Assembly (NCBI RefSeq): GCF_012044895.1
Contig: NZ_CP050695.1
Location: 1,146,501-1,210,500 of the forward strand
DNA length: 64,000 nt
Reading direction: 5' to 3'
DNA from: Aquisalimonas sp. 2447
Lineage (GTDB): Bacteria > Pseudomonadota > Gammaproteobacteria > Nitrococcales > Aquisalimonadaceae
The translations under genes were made by a program, and so were the position numbers. The number at the start of each line of letters is the position of its first letter. Within the stretch, counting starts at the first letter, position 1. Of this stretch, positions 54,663-63,491 are shown piece by piece. The notes below the pieces were generated by a model. That model worked only from the letters and a program-made list of their open reading frames with translations. It was not told the origin of the DNA and made no database searches.

Positions 54663-56825
54663 ATGTCCAGCGAGCAGCATCATTTCGTCGCCACCTGCCC
54701 TGGCGGGCTGGAAGGGCTGCTGGCCGATGAGCTCACTCATCTGGGCGCCCTCGAAGTCAGCCGTCAGCAGGGTGGCGTCGGCTTCAGCGGCCCCCTGGAG
54801 CTGGCGTACCGCGCCTGCCTCTGGTCGCGGGTGGGCAACCGGATTCTCCTGCCGCTGGCGCGGTTCGCTGCCGCCGACGCCGAGGCACTCTATGCCGGCG
54901 CCCGTGAACTGGACTGGACCGCCATCATGCGGCCCGGATCGACCATCGCCGTGCGCTTCGGCGGCATCCGGCCCGCCGTCGGCCACACTCACTACGGCAG
55001 CCTCAAGGTCAAGGACGCGCTGGTGGACAGCGTGCGCGCGGCCACCGGAGAGCGTCCGGATGTCGACGTGGAGCACGCCGACCTGCGCGTGCACGTCTAC
55101 CAGGTGGGCGAGGCGGTGACTCTGTCCCTGGACCTGTCCGGGGAAAGCCTGCATCGGCGGGGCTACCGCCGTCCGGGTGGCATGGCGCCGCTCAAGGAGA
55201 ACCTGGCGGCGGCCATGCTGTTGCGCGCCGGCTGGCCCGAAATCGCCGCGGCGGGTGGTCCGCTGGTGGATCCCTTCTGTGGTTCAGGCACCGTGCTGGT
55301 GGAGGGCGCGTTCATGGCCGGTGGCGTGGCGCCGGGGCTGCTGCGGACCCACTGGGGGTTCCTGGGCTGGCAGGGGCACGATGACGCCTGCTGGAAGGAT
55401 CTTGTCGACAAGGCCCTGGAGCGGCGGGAACAGGGCTTGCCGCAGGTACCGCCCATTATCGGTTACGACCACGATGCCCAGGCCGTGCGCACCGCACTGC
55501 AGACGATTGCCGACGCCGATCTCACCGGTACCGTCCACGTGGAGCGGCGTGAGCTGGCGCGGCTGGCGGCGCCGGCGAAGGCGAACGCGCCGGGGCTGGT
55601 GGTCACCAATCCGCCCTACGGCGAGCGTCTGGGCAGTGATGCCAGCCTGGTGCCGTTGTACGCCCGTCTTGGTGACGTGCTGCGCCGGGAGTTTCCCGGC
55701 TGGACTGCCATGGTGCTCAACGGTGCCGGCGCAGAGCTCGGGCTACGGCCCGATCGCCGCTGGTCGGTGCGCAACGGGCCCATCCAGTGCAGCCTGGAGC
55801 GCTTCGTGCTGGGGGAAGCCGATCGCAGCCCCGCCGCTGGCACCGGCGAAGGCGAGGACGATGCGGCGGCGCCGCTGGTCAACCGGCTGCGCAAGAACCA
55901 GCGCAGACTCAAGGGCTGGCTGAAACGCACCGGGGTGAGCTGTTACCGCCTCTACGACGCGGACATCCCCGAGTACGCCCTGGCGGTGGATCGCTATCAG
56001 ACGCTGGAAGCGGGCTCGTGGCTGCACGTGCAGGAATATGCCGCGCCCAAGTCAGTGGATGCCCGTGACGCCGGCCGGCGCCTGCGGCAAGCCCTGGGGG
56101 CGTTGCCGGCTGCAGCGGACGTGGCACCGGAGCACGTGACCCTCAAGGTGCGCCAGCGCCAGAAGGGGAAGGCGCAGTATCAGCGCCAGGGCCAGGAGGG
56201 GCAGTATTACACGGTGGAAGAGGGCAGTGTGCGGCTGTTGGTCAACTTCACCGACTATCTGGACACCGGTCTGTTCCTGGACCACCGCCCGGTGCGGGAG
56301 TGGATCGGCGCCAACGTCTCCGGCCGGTCGTTCCTCAATCTGTTTGCCTACACCGGCGCGGCGACCGTACACGCGGCCCGCGGCGGTGCCAGCCATACCA
56401 CCAGCGTCGATCTGTCGAAAACCTACCTGGACTGGGCACGACGTAACCTGGAGGCCAACGGCCATGACGCGGGCAGGATGCACCGGCTGGTCCATGCGGA
56501 CTGCCTGGAGTGGCTCCGCGAATCCGCGGGGCACGGGCGGGACACCGGCTACGACGTGATCCTGCTGGATCCGCCGAGTTTCTCAAATTCCGCGCGCATG
56601 AAGGCGACTCTGGATGTGCAGCGGGATCATGCCGGGCTCATCCGGGCGGCCGCCCGGATGCTGAGCGAGGACGGCGTATTGATCTTCTCCACCAACCTGC
56701 GCCGTTTCCGCCTGGACACCGACGCCCTGCAGGGACTGCGTGCGGAGGACTGCACCGACTGGTCCATCCCGCCGGACTTCCAGCGCAACCAGCGGATTCA
56801 TCGCTGCTGGTTCATTCGTCGCTGA
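54663..56825 (+). CDS. rlmKL: Bifunctional 23S rRNA m2G2445/m7G2069 methyltransferase
   Basis: A 720-residue fusion of two methyltransferases acting on 23S rRNA. The RlmL half has an N-terminal THUMP domain (about 1-160), a SAM region near 185-215 (LVDPFCGSGTVLVEGA) and catalytic NPPYGERLG (about 318). The RlmK half (about 400-720) has FLNLFAYTGAATVHAARGG and LLDPPSFSNS. Both active sites look intact. Length is typical (about 700). It is divergent from metG. Confidence 0.96.
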   Translation: MSSEQHHFVATCPGGLEGLLADELTHLGALEVSRQQGGVGFSGPLELAYRACLWSRVGNRILLPLARFAAADAEALYAGARELDWTAIMRPGSTIAVRFGGIRPAVGHTHYGSLKVKDALVDSVRAATGERPDVDVEHADLRVHVYQVGEAVTLSLDLSGESLHRRGYRRPGGMAPLKENLAAAMLLRAGWPEIAAAGGPLVDPFCGSGTVLVEGAFMAGGVAPGLLRTHWGFLGWQGHDDACWKDLVDKALERREQGLPQVPPIIGYDHDAQAVRTALQTIADADLTGTVHVERRELARLAAPAKANAPGLVVTNPPYGERLGSDASLVPLYARLGDVLRREFPGWTAMVLNGAGAELGLRPDRRWSVRNGPIQCSLERFVLGEADRSPAAGTGEGEDDAAAPLVNRLRKNQRRLKGWLKRTGVSCYRLYDADIPEYALAVDRYQTLEAGSWLHVQEYAAPKSVDARDAGRRLRQALGALPAAADVAPEHVTLKVRQRQKGKAQYQRQGQEGQYYTVEEGSVRLLVNFTDYLDTGLFLDHRPVREWIGANVSGRSFLNLFAYTGAATVHAARGGASHTTSVDLSKTYLDWARRNLEANGHDAGRMHRLVHADCLEWLRESAGHGRDTGYDVILLDPPSFSNSARMKATLDVQRDHAGLIRAAARMLSEDGVLIFSTNLRRFRLDTDALQGLRAEDCTDWSIPPDFQRNQRIHRCWFIRR

Positions 56826-56850
56826 GGCGTGACAGGATGTCCCGGTTTCC

Positions 56851-57096
56851 TTAATCCAGCTTGAGCCGGGCGTCTTCCAGGGAGAGCTCGGTGTCTTCCA
56901 CGTAGACCGAGATCTGAGTCCCGCGGGTGGTGTTCTCCATGACCTGGTAGTCGAGTTGCTCCAGGTCGCCGCTGATCACGTCGCCCACCGCGAGGGCGTC
57001 GTCTTCCAGGACCCCGAGGATGGAGTATTCGCCGTGCTCCGTCTTGATGGCGACGACGCCGTCGTCGGCATTGATCAGCGCCACTGTTCCTTGCAT
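56851..57096 (-). CDS. Small conserved hypothetical protein
   Basis: An 81-residue acidic protein, mostly predicted beta strands, that starts [31 protein letters not shown] and has repeated hydrophobic-acidic alternation, suggesting a small barrel of OB or SH3 type. I do not recognise a named family. GGAGAA precedes the ATG on the minus strand. It converges with rlmKL, 25 bp between stop codons. Confidence 0.65.
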   Translation of the reverse strand: MQGTVALINADDGVVAIKTEHGEYSILGVLEDDALAVGDVISGDLEQLDYQVMENTTRGTQISVYVEDTELSLEDARLKLD

Positions 57097-57231
57097 GGGG
57101 TTCTCCTCTGTCTGCCCGCGGGGGCGGGCGTCGGGCTGGATGCTTGGCCCAGCGCATTCTGTATCGGGGACGGCTCTACCTTACGGTCCCCGGCATGCCA
57201 GGTCCAGCGTGGAGCAGGCGGCGTGCGCGGC

Positions 57232-57426
57232 TTATCCCTGGTCTTCTCCGTGGCGCTCCCGCCAGCGGGCCAGAATCCGTTCGCACCGGGCCTCCCAGCG
57301 GTCTACGGCATCCTCCCAGAGTTCGAACACGCAGGGGTCGCAGCTGTTGTTGCAGCATTCCGAAGGGTCCGGCGGCTGCGGTCTGGGCGGCAGCCTGGGG
57401 CCGTCTTCCGGAGTGTGTTCACTCAT
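57232..57426 (-). CDS. Oxidoreductase-like domain protein
   Basis: A 64-residue protein with the oxidoreductase-like N-terminal domain: a Pro-rich lead ([16 protein letters not shown]) and C-C-x3-C-x2-C cysteines followed by [15 protein letters not shown]. The function of this small Cys-rich family is unknown; metal or cluster binding is plausible. ATG 57426 gives the standard length; the longer upstream frame is not conserved-looking. It is divergent from dcd, with only 57 bp between the starts. Confidence 0.8.
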   Translation of the reverse strand: MSEHTPEDGPRLPPRPQPPDPSECCNNSCDPCVFELWEDAVDRWEARCERILARWRERHGEDQG

Positions 57427-57483
57427 GCGTTGGCTCCCGAATGTCGTGGGGGTACAATCCGCCATTTGCTCCGGGGGTTGGGA

Positions 57484-58050
57484 ATGTCCGTCAAGTCAGA
57501 CAAATGGATCCGGCGCATGGCCCAGGAGGGCATGATCGAGCCGTTCGAGCCGGGCCAGGTGCGCGAGTTGCCGGACAAGGGCAAGATCATCTCCTACGGC
57601 ACCTCCAGCTACGGCTACGACGTCCGCTGCGCCGGTGAGTTCAAGATCTTCCATAATATCAACTCCGCCATTGTCGATCCCAAGCAGTTCGACGAGAGCA
57701 GCTTCGTGGACGTGCAGTCGGACGTGTGCATCATCCCGCCCAACTCCTTCGCCCTGGCACGGACGGTGGAGTACTTCCGTATTCCCCGTTCGGTGCTGAC
57801 CATCTGCCTGGGCAAGTCCACGTACGCCCGCTGCGGCATCATCGTCAACGTCACGCCCCTGGAGCCGGAGTGGGAAGGCCACGTGACTCTGGAGTTCTCC
57901 AATACCACGCCGTTGCCGGCGCGCATCTACGCCAACGAGGGTGTGGCGCAGATGCTGTTCCTGGAATCCGACGAGATCTGCGAGGTCTCCTACAAGGACC
58001 GGGGCGGCAAGTACATGGGCCAGAGTGGTGTCACGCTGCCACGGTCCTGA
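57484..58050 (+). CDS. dcd: dCTP deaminase
   Basis: A 188-residue homotrimeric enzyme converting dCTP to dUTP, feeding dTMP synthesis. Signatures are [59 protein letters not shown] (split in the family as two blocks; Arg and Glu138-type catalytic Glu in PLEPEWEG) and the C-terminal [14 protein letters not shown]. Length matches the enterobacterial type. It converges with the haemoglobin-like gene. Confidence 0.96.
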   Translation: MSVKSDKWIRRMAQEGMIEPFEPGQVRELPDKGKIISYGTSSYGYDVRCAGEFKIFHNINSAIVDPKQFDESSFVDVQSDVCIIPPNSFALARTVEYFRIPRSVLTICLGKSTYARCGIIVNVTPLEPEWEGHVTLEFSNTTPLPARIYANEGVAQMLFLESDEICEVSYKDRGGKYMGQSGVTLPRS

Positions 58051-58070
58051 GCCCGATCGTCTCGCCGGCA

Positions 58071-58511
58071 TTACAGCCGGATGATGTCCCCGCGCATGGC
58101 GGCCAGTTTCGCCAGCAGTCGGTTCTGTGCTGACACCGGCACGTGCTGGTGCTCCATGACCTCGATCAGGTTCTCCACCAGGGCGTTGAAGTCTGCTTCG
58201 GTGATGTCGCGGCCGCGGTGCACGGTAACCATGTCGTCGCCGGAGTAGGTGCAGGGGCCGCCGCTGAGCTCGCAGATCTGCTCGGTGAGCGTGCGCTCGA
58301 AACGCGCCACGTCGATGCCCTGGAACTGGTCGACGATCCGGGCGTCCTCGGAAATGCGGAACAGCAGCTCCTCAACCATGCGCTCGATGCCGTCCCGCTC
58401 GCCGAGGGCCTGGTACAGGCTGTCGTCCTCCGCCGGCTCCGGAGCGCTGGTACAGGCACCCAGAAGCAGAGCCAGAGCCGCCAGTACTACTGCGCTATAA
58501 CGTTTGATCAT
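58071..58511 (-). CDS. Group 1 truncated haemoglobin-like lipoprotein
   Basis: A 146-residue protein with a lipoprotein signal (ALLLGAC, lipidated Cys20) followed by a truncated-globin domain (about 30-146). The globin is recognised from LYQALGERDGIERMVEELL, the CELSGGPCTYSG loop and DITEADFNALVENLIEVMEH. A likely proximal His is in MVTVHRGRDI or EHQHVP. Envelope-anchored truncated globins are uncommon; they may sense or detoxify NO/O2. Ten bp separate it from the upstream DUF3034 gene, so they are probably co-transcribed. Confidence 0.85.
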   Translation of the reverse strand: MIKRYSAVVLAALALLLGACTSAPEPAEDDSLYQALGERDGIERMVEELLFRISEDARIVDQFQGIDVARFERTLTEQICELSGGPCTYSGDDMVTVHRGRDITEADFNALVENLIEVMEHQHVPVSAQNRLLAKLAAMRGDIIRL

Positions 58512-58520
58512 GATGATCTC

Positions 58521-59372
58521 CTAGAAGCTTCCCTGAGCGGAGAGGTACAGCCCCTTCTGCCCGGATAGCCCGCCGATGCGGCCCAGGTCGGTGAGGGCAG
58601 CGGCCACGCCCAGGGACTTGTTCGGGAAGTAGGCGATGAATACGTCGTGCCAGTCGGATTCGCCGAGCCCGAGGTTGTCCGGTTTGGCGCGGTACTCGTA
58701 GCCGATGGCCGTGCGCCGGTCCAGGAACAGCGCCGCCGAGCCCTCGAGCTGCAGCTCACGGCTGTCGTTTTCCGGACCGCCGAAGCCCAGCAGTCCCAGT
58801 TCGTTGCCCCGGGTGCCGCGAACAGTGGCGTTCAGGAGCACGTTGCGGCCGAACGCCGCACCCAGGAACAGGCGGGAGACGGCGACGTAGGCGTCCCAGT
58901 CGTCCATGCGCTCGGCGCCGAGGGTCTCGCCGATGTCGTCGCCGCGATTGCGCTTGTGCTGGATGCCGACGGCAATCTGTGGAACGGCGGTATACACCAG
59001 GTCGCCCGCGACCCGAAGTTTCGCCCCGATGATGTCCTGTTGCAGCGGGTTGTCCAGGGGGGCCTCACCGCGGGATTGGGTCAGGACCTGCCGCGCCGCG
59101 GACAGCTCCAGGCGGTTGCCGAACGTCACTGCCGCGCCGGCGGCGTTGAGCTGGTAGTCCGCCAGATTGGCGTGGGTGATGAACGCGGTGCCGCCGACCT
59201 GCTCCGCAGTGCCGTAACCGGCCAGTACAGCCCAGGGCACGATGCCCCCGCCTGCGCTCCCTTCCAGTTGCGTCAGCCCGCCGGTGGCCAGTAACTGGCC
59301 ACCGGCGGTCGCCGTGCCGCTGCATACCGCCAGCGCCAGCGCGAAGCTAGTACGCCTCCCCCATCCGCCCAT
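58521..59372 (-). CDS. DUF3034 family outer-membrane-like protein (paralogue 1)
   Basis: A 283-residue protein with a signal peptide (about 1-23, cleaved near ATAGG), then alternating beta-strand sequence ending in a terminal Phe (LYLSAQGSF), as in outer-membrane barrels. DUF3034 features include GGTAFITHANLADYQLNAAGAAV and DIIGAKLRVAGDLVY. Function is unknown. ATG 59372 with AAGGAGA is preferred to a longer frame. It lies downstream of the EAL gene and upstream of the globin lipoprotein; a second paralogue sits at 62616-63443. Confidence 0.85.
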   Translation of the reverse strand: MGGWGRRTSFALALAVCSGTATAGGQLLATGGLTQLEGSAGGGIVPWAVLAGYGTAEQVGGTAFITHANLADYQLNAAGAAVTFGNRLELSAARQVLTQSRGEAPLDNPLQQDIIGAKLRVAGDLVYTAVPQIAVGIQHKRNRGDDIGETLGAERMDDWDAYVAVSRLFLGAAFGRNVLLNATVRGTRGNELGLLGFGGPENDSRELQLEGSAALFLDRRTAIGYEYRAKPDNLGLGESDWHDVFIAYFPNKSLGVAAALTDLGRIGGLSGQKGLYLSAQGSF

Positions 59373-59431
59373 AACGGGTTCTCCTTGTGTTGGTGAGTAT
59401 CGCGGTTCGCCTTGTCTTCCGGCCTCGTCTC

Positions 59432-61810
59432 TTAACGCCGCCCGCCACGCTGCTCTCTGGCCGGCTGGCCCGCATTCTCGTCCCGTTCCGCCATCCACGT
59501 GTTCAGGGCCTCCGCCGCCATCGGCCGGGCGATGCCGTATCCCTGCCCGATGTCGCAGCCGAATCCGCGCAGGGCTTGCTGGATCTCCGCGTTTTCCACG
59601 CCTTCGGCGACCACCCGCAGCCCCAGCCGGTGCCCCAGCTCGATACTGCTCCGCACGATGGCGATATCGGCGTCATTGAGCTCCATGACGAATTCCCGGT
59701 CGATCTTGAGTTCGTGGACCGGAAGGCGCTTGAGCTGGCCGAGGAAGGCGTAACCGGTGCCGAAATCGTCGATGGCCAGCTGAACTCCGAGCTCCCGCAG
59801 GCCCCCCAGTGTGGATTCCGCCGTGGCGGGGTCGTGGGTCAGCGTGGTCTCAGTGACCTCTAGCACCAGTGCGGCTGCAGGCACGGCGTGAGTGGCCAGG
59901 GACTGCACCACGGCGTGAAGCAGGCCCGGATCACCAAGATCCCGGGCGGACAGATTGACCGACACGTGCAGGTCACGCCCCGCACGACGCCACTGCGCGC
60001 ACTGGTCCAGGGCCTGGTCCAGCATCCAGCGGGTCAGGGTGCCCACATGACCGCTCTGCTCGGCCAGTGGAATGAACTCGTCAGGGGGGACGCGACCCAG
60101 CGTTGGATCCTCCCAGCGCATGAGCGCCTCCAGGCCCAGCAGGCGCCCGTCGTCCAGGGCGATCTGTGGCTGAAACAGTGCGTGCAGATGCCCCGCCTCG
60201 GCTGCGCCGGGCAGCGCGGCGATGAGCGCCAGCCGACGGCGATGGGCTTCATCGTCACCAGGCTGGTAGCTCGCCAGTGCGGTGTCGGCGCCCCGGGCCC
60301 GCGTCAGCCCGAGTTCGGCGCAACGGAGCAGGGTGGCGGCGTCGGTGCCGTGTTCCGGAAAGCGGGCCAGGCCACCCTGCAGGCTCATCTGTACCTGGAC
60401 GCCACGCAGGTGCATGGGCGCGCCCAGCGTTCTCAGGAGGCCGCGCAGGCGCTCCTCGTCCCAGCTCCGGGTGTCGCCGTCGATGGTCAGCAGGAATTCG
60501 CGGTTACCGAGGCGGGAGCCGAACAGCACCGGATCACCCACCGTTTCGATGCGCCGGGCCATCTCCTGCAGAACGGCATCGCCGATGCTCTGCCCGAGCT
60601 GGTCGTTGATGCTGCGGAAGTCAGCGATACGGAAAACGACAACCAGCAGTTCCTGACCCGTCGCCGCCCCGTTTGTGCGGTCCTGCAGGAGATCCAGGGC
60701 ATGGCCGCGGTTGGGAAGCCCGGTCACCGGATCGTGACGTGCCTGATGGAGAATCTGGGATTCGCGCTGTGCTATGGCGCTCTGCATGCCGTCGAAGGCG
60801 TCGGCGACCTGGCGGAACTCGGCGTCGCGCTGCCTGGCCACCGCCGTGGAGTAATCGCCCGCTGCCATGCGCGCTGCGGCATCCGCCAGGGCGTTCACCG
60901 GGCGGGTGAGGCGACGGGCAAACAGCGTACCGGCCAGGAGCGTCGCCAATAGCGCCGCCCCGGCGATGGCCAGTAGCTGGTTGCGCAATTCCTGGTATGG
61001 GGCCATGGCAGCGGCGACGGAGCCCTGGAGGATGGCGGTGACGTTGTTCTCGACGCCGAGATCCTGCGTCAAAGTGAACCAGTCACTGCTGCCCAGGGGC
61101 AGAACGTCGCCCTGCATGGCCAGCGGCCACGTTCCCGTCAGAGCGTCGGTCAACGCCTGTCGCGCGCCCTGGGGCAACGTGCTTGCCAGATAGGGTGCGC
61201 CATCGTGGGCGGCAACGGCAAAGCTCACCTCAAGCCCGGTGACATTCGCCAGATGCCGCGCCAGCGGGGCGTCCAGCTCGAAACCCAGCGCCGTCCAGGC
61301 AACGTGCTGTGGCGCTCGCACCGGGACCAGTACCAGCTGCACCGGACGATTCTCCAGCACCACGATGGCGGCGGCCTTGCCGTCGGATTCCGCCCGTTCC
61401 AGCAGTTCGGGGAAGGGGAACCGGGCGTTCCGCTCGCCTTCGGCGTCAGCGATCATGTCGCCGTCCACGGAGGCAACCATGGCGGCATCCGCGCCGATGC
61501 GCCCCCCGTGGTTGCGCAGGGCGGAGGCGATGGTCGGCGCGTCGCCGGAGGCCACGGCTTCGCGGAAGCCGAAGTCGTCCGCCAGCAGTTCGGCGTTGTC
61601 GAGGAGCTGTTCCTCGCGGGCGGCCACCAGGGACTGGAACACGCGGCCACCCACCGCCAGTTCCTCACGGGCCTGTTCTTCGATCGAGGCTGCGCTGGTG
61701 GTGAGTACGGCCGCGGTGGTCACGCCCAGCGCAGCCACCAGCAACCCCACCAGCAGCAGGATCAGGCGGGTGCGGAATCGCGGTGGATTTTGGTCTCGTT
61801 GGTCTCGCAT
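59432..61810 (-). CDS. Membrane sensor with HAMP, degenerate GGDEF and EAL domains
   Basis: A 792-residue signalling protein. A transmembrane helix at about 16-36, a periplasmic sensor (about 40-270), a second helix at about 275-298 and HAMP (about 300-350) are followed by GGDEF (about 365-520) and EAL (about 535-785) domains. The GGDEF active site is SRLGNREF, so cyclase activity is unlikely. The EAL motif GLEALMRWEDP, DDFGTGY and KIDREFV are intact, predicting c-di-GMP phosphodiesterase activity. ATG 61810 is assumed; GTG 61834 is possible. It is grouped with DUF3034 and cupredoxin-like genes. Confidence 0.88.
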   Translation of the reverse strand: MRDQRDQNPPRFRTRLILLLVGLLVAALGVTTAAVLTTSAASIEEQAREELAVGGRVFQSLVAAREEQLLDNAELLADDFGFREAVASGDAPTIASALRNHGGRIGADAAMVASVDGDMIADAEGERNARFPFPELLERAESDGKAAAIVVLENRPVQLVLVPVRAPQHVAWTALGFELDAPLARHLANVTGLEVSFAVAAHDGAPYLASTLPQGARQALTDALTGTWPLAMQGDVLPLGSSDWFTLTQDLGVENNVTAILQGSVAAAMAPYQELRNQLLAIAGAALLATLLAGTLFARRLTRPVNALADAAARMAAGDYSTAVARQRDAEFRQVADAFDGMQSAIAQRESQILHQARHDPVTGLPNRGHALDLLQDRTNGAATGQELLVVVFRIADFRSINDQLGQSIGDAVLQEMARRIETVGDPVLFGSRLGNREFLLTIDGDTRSWDEERLRGLLRTLGAPMHLRGVQVQMSLQGGLARFPEHGTDAATLLRCAELGLTRARGADTALASYQPGDDEAHRRRLALIAALPGAAEAGHLHALFQPQIALDDGRLLGLEALMRWEDPTLGRVPPDEFIPLAEQSGHVGTLTRWMLDQALDQCAQWRRAGRDLHVSVNLSARDLGDPGLLHAVVQSLATHAVPAAALVLEVTETTLTHDPATAESTLGGLRELGVQLAIDDFGTGYAFLGQLKRLPVHELKIDREFVMELNDADIAIVRSSIELGHRLGLRVVAEGVENAEIQQALRGFGCDIGQGYGIARPMAAEALNTWMAERDENAGQPAREQRGGRR

Positions 61811-61842
61811 CACGCGGTTGCCCCGATGAGTCACCGACAGCG

Positions 61843-62523
61843 CTAGTCGAACCGGTCCTGCAGATTGCGGCGACGATCGCGCAGACCGCGTGGCTCCGGA
61901 GGTGGGGTGTCGGTGACATTCATGGACGCAGCCACGCGTGTGTCGCCATTCATGTCCACCGTCATGCCCATGTCATCCTCACCGAGCTCCGGATGCCAGA
62001 CCCGCAGGGTCGCTTCCGGGTCGTCGGGAACGCCGTCCAGCCGGATGACCCCGTCGTCGTCAGCGTTGCCGAATACCGGTGTGTCCACGATCAGCAGATA
62101 GCCGATCATGTGGTCGTGAATGTTGCAGCCGAGGACCACCACGCCGGCGGTGTCGAAGTGAATCGGTCGCGGCGCCTCGTCGGCGAACAGCCGCAGTTCG
62201 AAGGTCTTCGCCTCGGAGAAGGAAAACACGTGGTGGCGGACCTGGTCGTTGTTGGGGAAGCGAACCGAGGTGCCGCGCCGGATGGCCTGTGCATGCGGCA
62301 GGAATTGCTGATTCCGCTGGTCGACCTCGCCCTCGGGGCGCGCGTCGTCATCGACGCGAACGCTCAGTTCGGAGGACTCGACATAGGCGACGGCGTCGCG
62401 GAGTGGTTCTCCGTCAGCGCCGGTAACCGACAGGGTGAGGTTGCCGGCCCGCAACGGCTGGAGGGCGATGACGGTGGTCATGACAACGGCCGCAAGCCCG
62501 CGACGGCCAGAGACAAGTGTCAT
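61843..62523 (-). CDS. Cupredoxin-like (methylamine utilisation-type) periplasmic protein
   Basis: A 226-residue secreted protein with a signal peptide (about 1-26) and a plastocyanin-like fold. Copper-ligand candidates are the His pair in VRHHVFSFS and the C-terminal cluster GCNIHDHMIGY (Cys, His, Met), as in proteins annotated methylamine utilisation. No methylamine dehydrogenase genes are present, so the name is only by similarity. It ends 33 bp before the EAL protein start; together with the DUF3034 genes it forms one minus-strand cluster. Confidence 0.82.
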   Translation of the reverse strand: MTLVSGRRGLAAVVMTTVIALQPLRAGNLTLSVTGADGEPLRDAVAYVESSELSVRVDDDARPEGEVDQRNQQFLPHAQAIRRGTSVRFPNNDQVRHHVFSFSEAKTFELRLFADEAPRPIHFDTAGVVVLGCNIHDHMIGYLLIVDTPVFGNADDDGVIRLDGVPDDPEATLRVWHPELGEDDMGMTVDMNGDTRVAASMNVTDTPPPEPRGLRDRRRNLQDRFD

Positions 62524-62615
62524 GCATCGCTCCTTTTTGAGCCGGATTGAGCGGACACGCTAGCACGGTGGGATGGAGCCTCCCACGGCGGCTGACGGGA
62601 GATGTGATCCACTGC

Positions 62616-63443
62616 TCAGAAGCCCCCGCGCAGGGTCAGGAACGGTCCGTCCTGGCGGGGCGCGCCGGCCATGCGACCCAGATCCATCCAGCCAGCGCCG
62701 AATTGCACCTCCGGCGTTATCGCGTAGCTCGCATAGGCAGCCCACCAGGCGTCACCGGGATCATCCGTGAGGTAATCCGGTTGCTGACGGTACTCGCCGC
62801 CGACATGGACGGACCGGGAGAGCGCGGCGTGAATCCCGCCCTCCAGTTGCACGGTACGGCTGTCGCCGTCGGCGCCACCGAACCCGAACAGTCCCCCGGC
62901 ATTGGCGCGGGTCCAGCGGGCGCCGGCGTGGAAGCGCACGGCGCGGTCGCCGCCGAGACGCTGACCCGCACCCACCGTGGCCAGGGCGTCCCAGTCATCC
63001 CGTCGCCGGGGTTCTGCCGCACCCAGACTGCCTTCCAGACCAAAATCGCTCTGGCGGCGGTAGCTGACGCCGAGGCTGGCACCTGGTGCCAGCGGCCGGC
63101 GGGCGGACCCCAGCAGCCGCACCCGGGCGGCGAAGACATTCTGGCGCACATCGTCACTGCTACCCACGCCGAGATTGGGCTGCGAGGCGCTGAGTTCCCA
63201 GCGGTCGTTCACCACCAGGCCGGCGCCTATCGAGGTGAACTGGAAATCCCGCAGGCGGGCGTGAGTGATGAACGCGCGGCCGCCGAGGTCGTCGGTAGGT
63301 CCGTTCAGACCGGGTGCCGGTGTCAGCACACCCCCGGTGCCGCCGTCCACCGGGGCTGGCAGTCCGCCGCGGAAGGGCTGTGCCGCAAGAGTCCCGCTGG
63401 TCAGGCACAACACCAGAACCACGTGGATGCATTTCAGGGCCAT
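62616..63443 (-). CDS. DUF3034 family outer-membrane-like protein (paralogue 2)
   Basis: A 275-residue paralogue of the protein at 58521-59372, sharing GGRAFITHARLRDFQFTSIGAGL, the GLFGFGGADGDSRTVQLEGG segment and the terminal aromatic residue (LTLRGGF). It has a signal peptide (about 1-21). Probably a beta-barrel or surface-exposed beta protein. The two paralogues flank the cupredoxin-like and EAL genes. Function unknown. Confidence 0.85.
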   Translation of the reverse strand: MALKCIHVVLVLCLTSGTLAAQPFRGGLPAPVDGGTGGVLTPAPGLNGPTDDLGGRAFITHARLRDFQFTSIGAGLVVNDRWELSASQPNLGVGSSDDVRQNVFAARVRLLGSARRPLAPGASLGVSYRRQSDFGLEGSLGAAEPRRRDDWDALATVGAGQRLGGDRAVRFHAGARWTRANAGGLFGFGGADGDSRTVQLEGGIHAALSRSVHVGGEYRQQPDYLTDDPGDAWWAAYASYAITPEVQFGAGWMDLGRMAGAPRQDGPFLTLRGGF

Positions 63444-63491
63444 ACCGAACTCCCGCAGTGGTTACTGATGTTGCCCCGCATTGAGGAGACA

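Noticed and set aside
61843-62523. A methylamine dehydrogenase gene cluster
   Set aside because: Only a cupredoxin-like protein bearing that family label is present; no mau structural or maturation genes are seen nearby.
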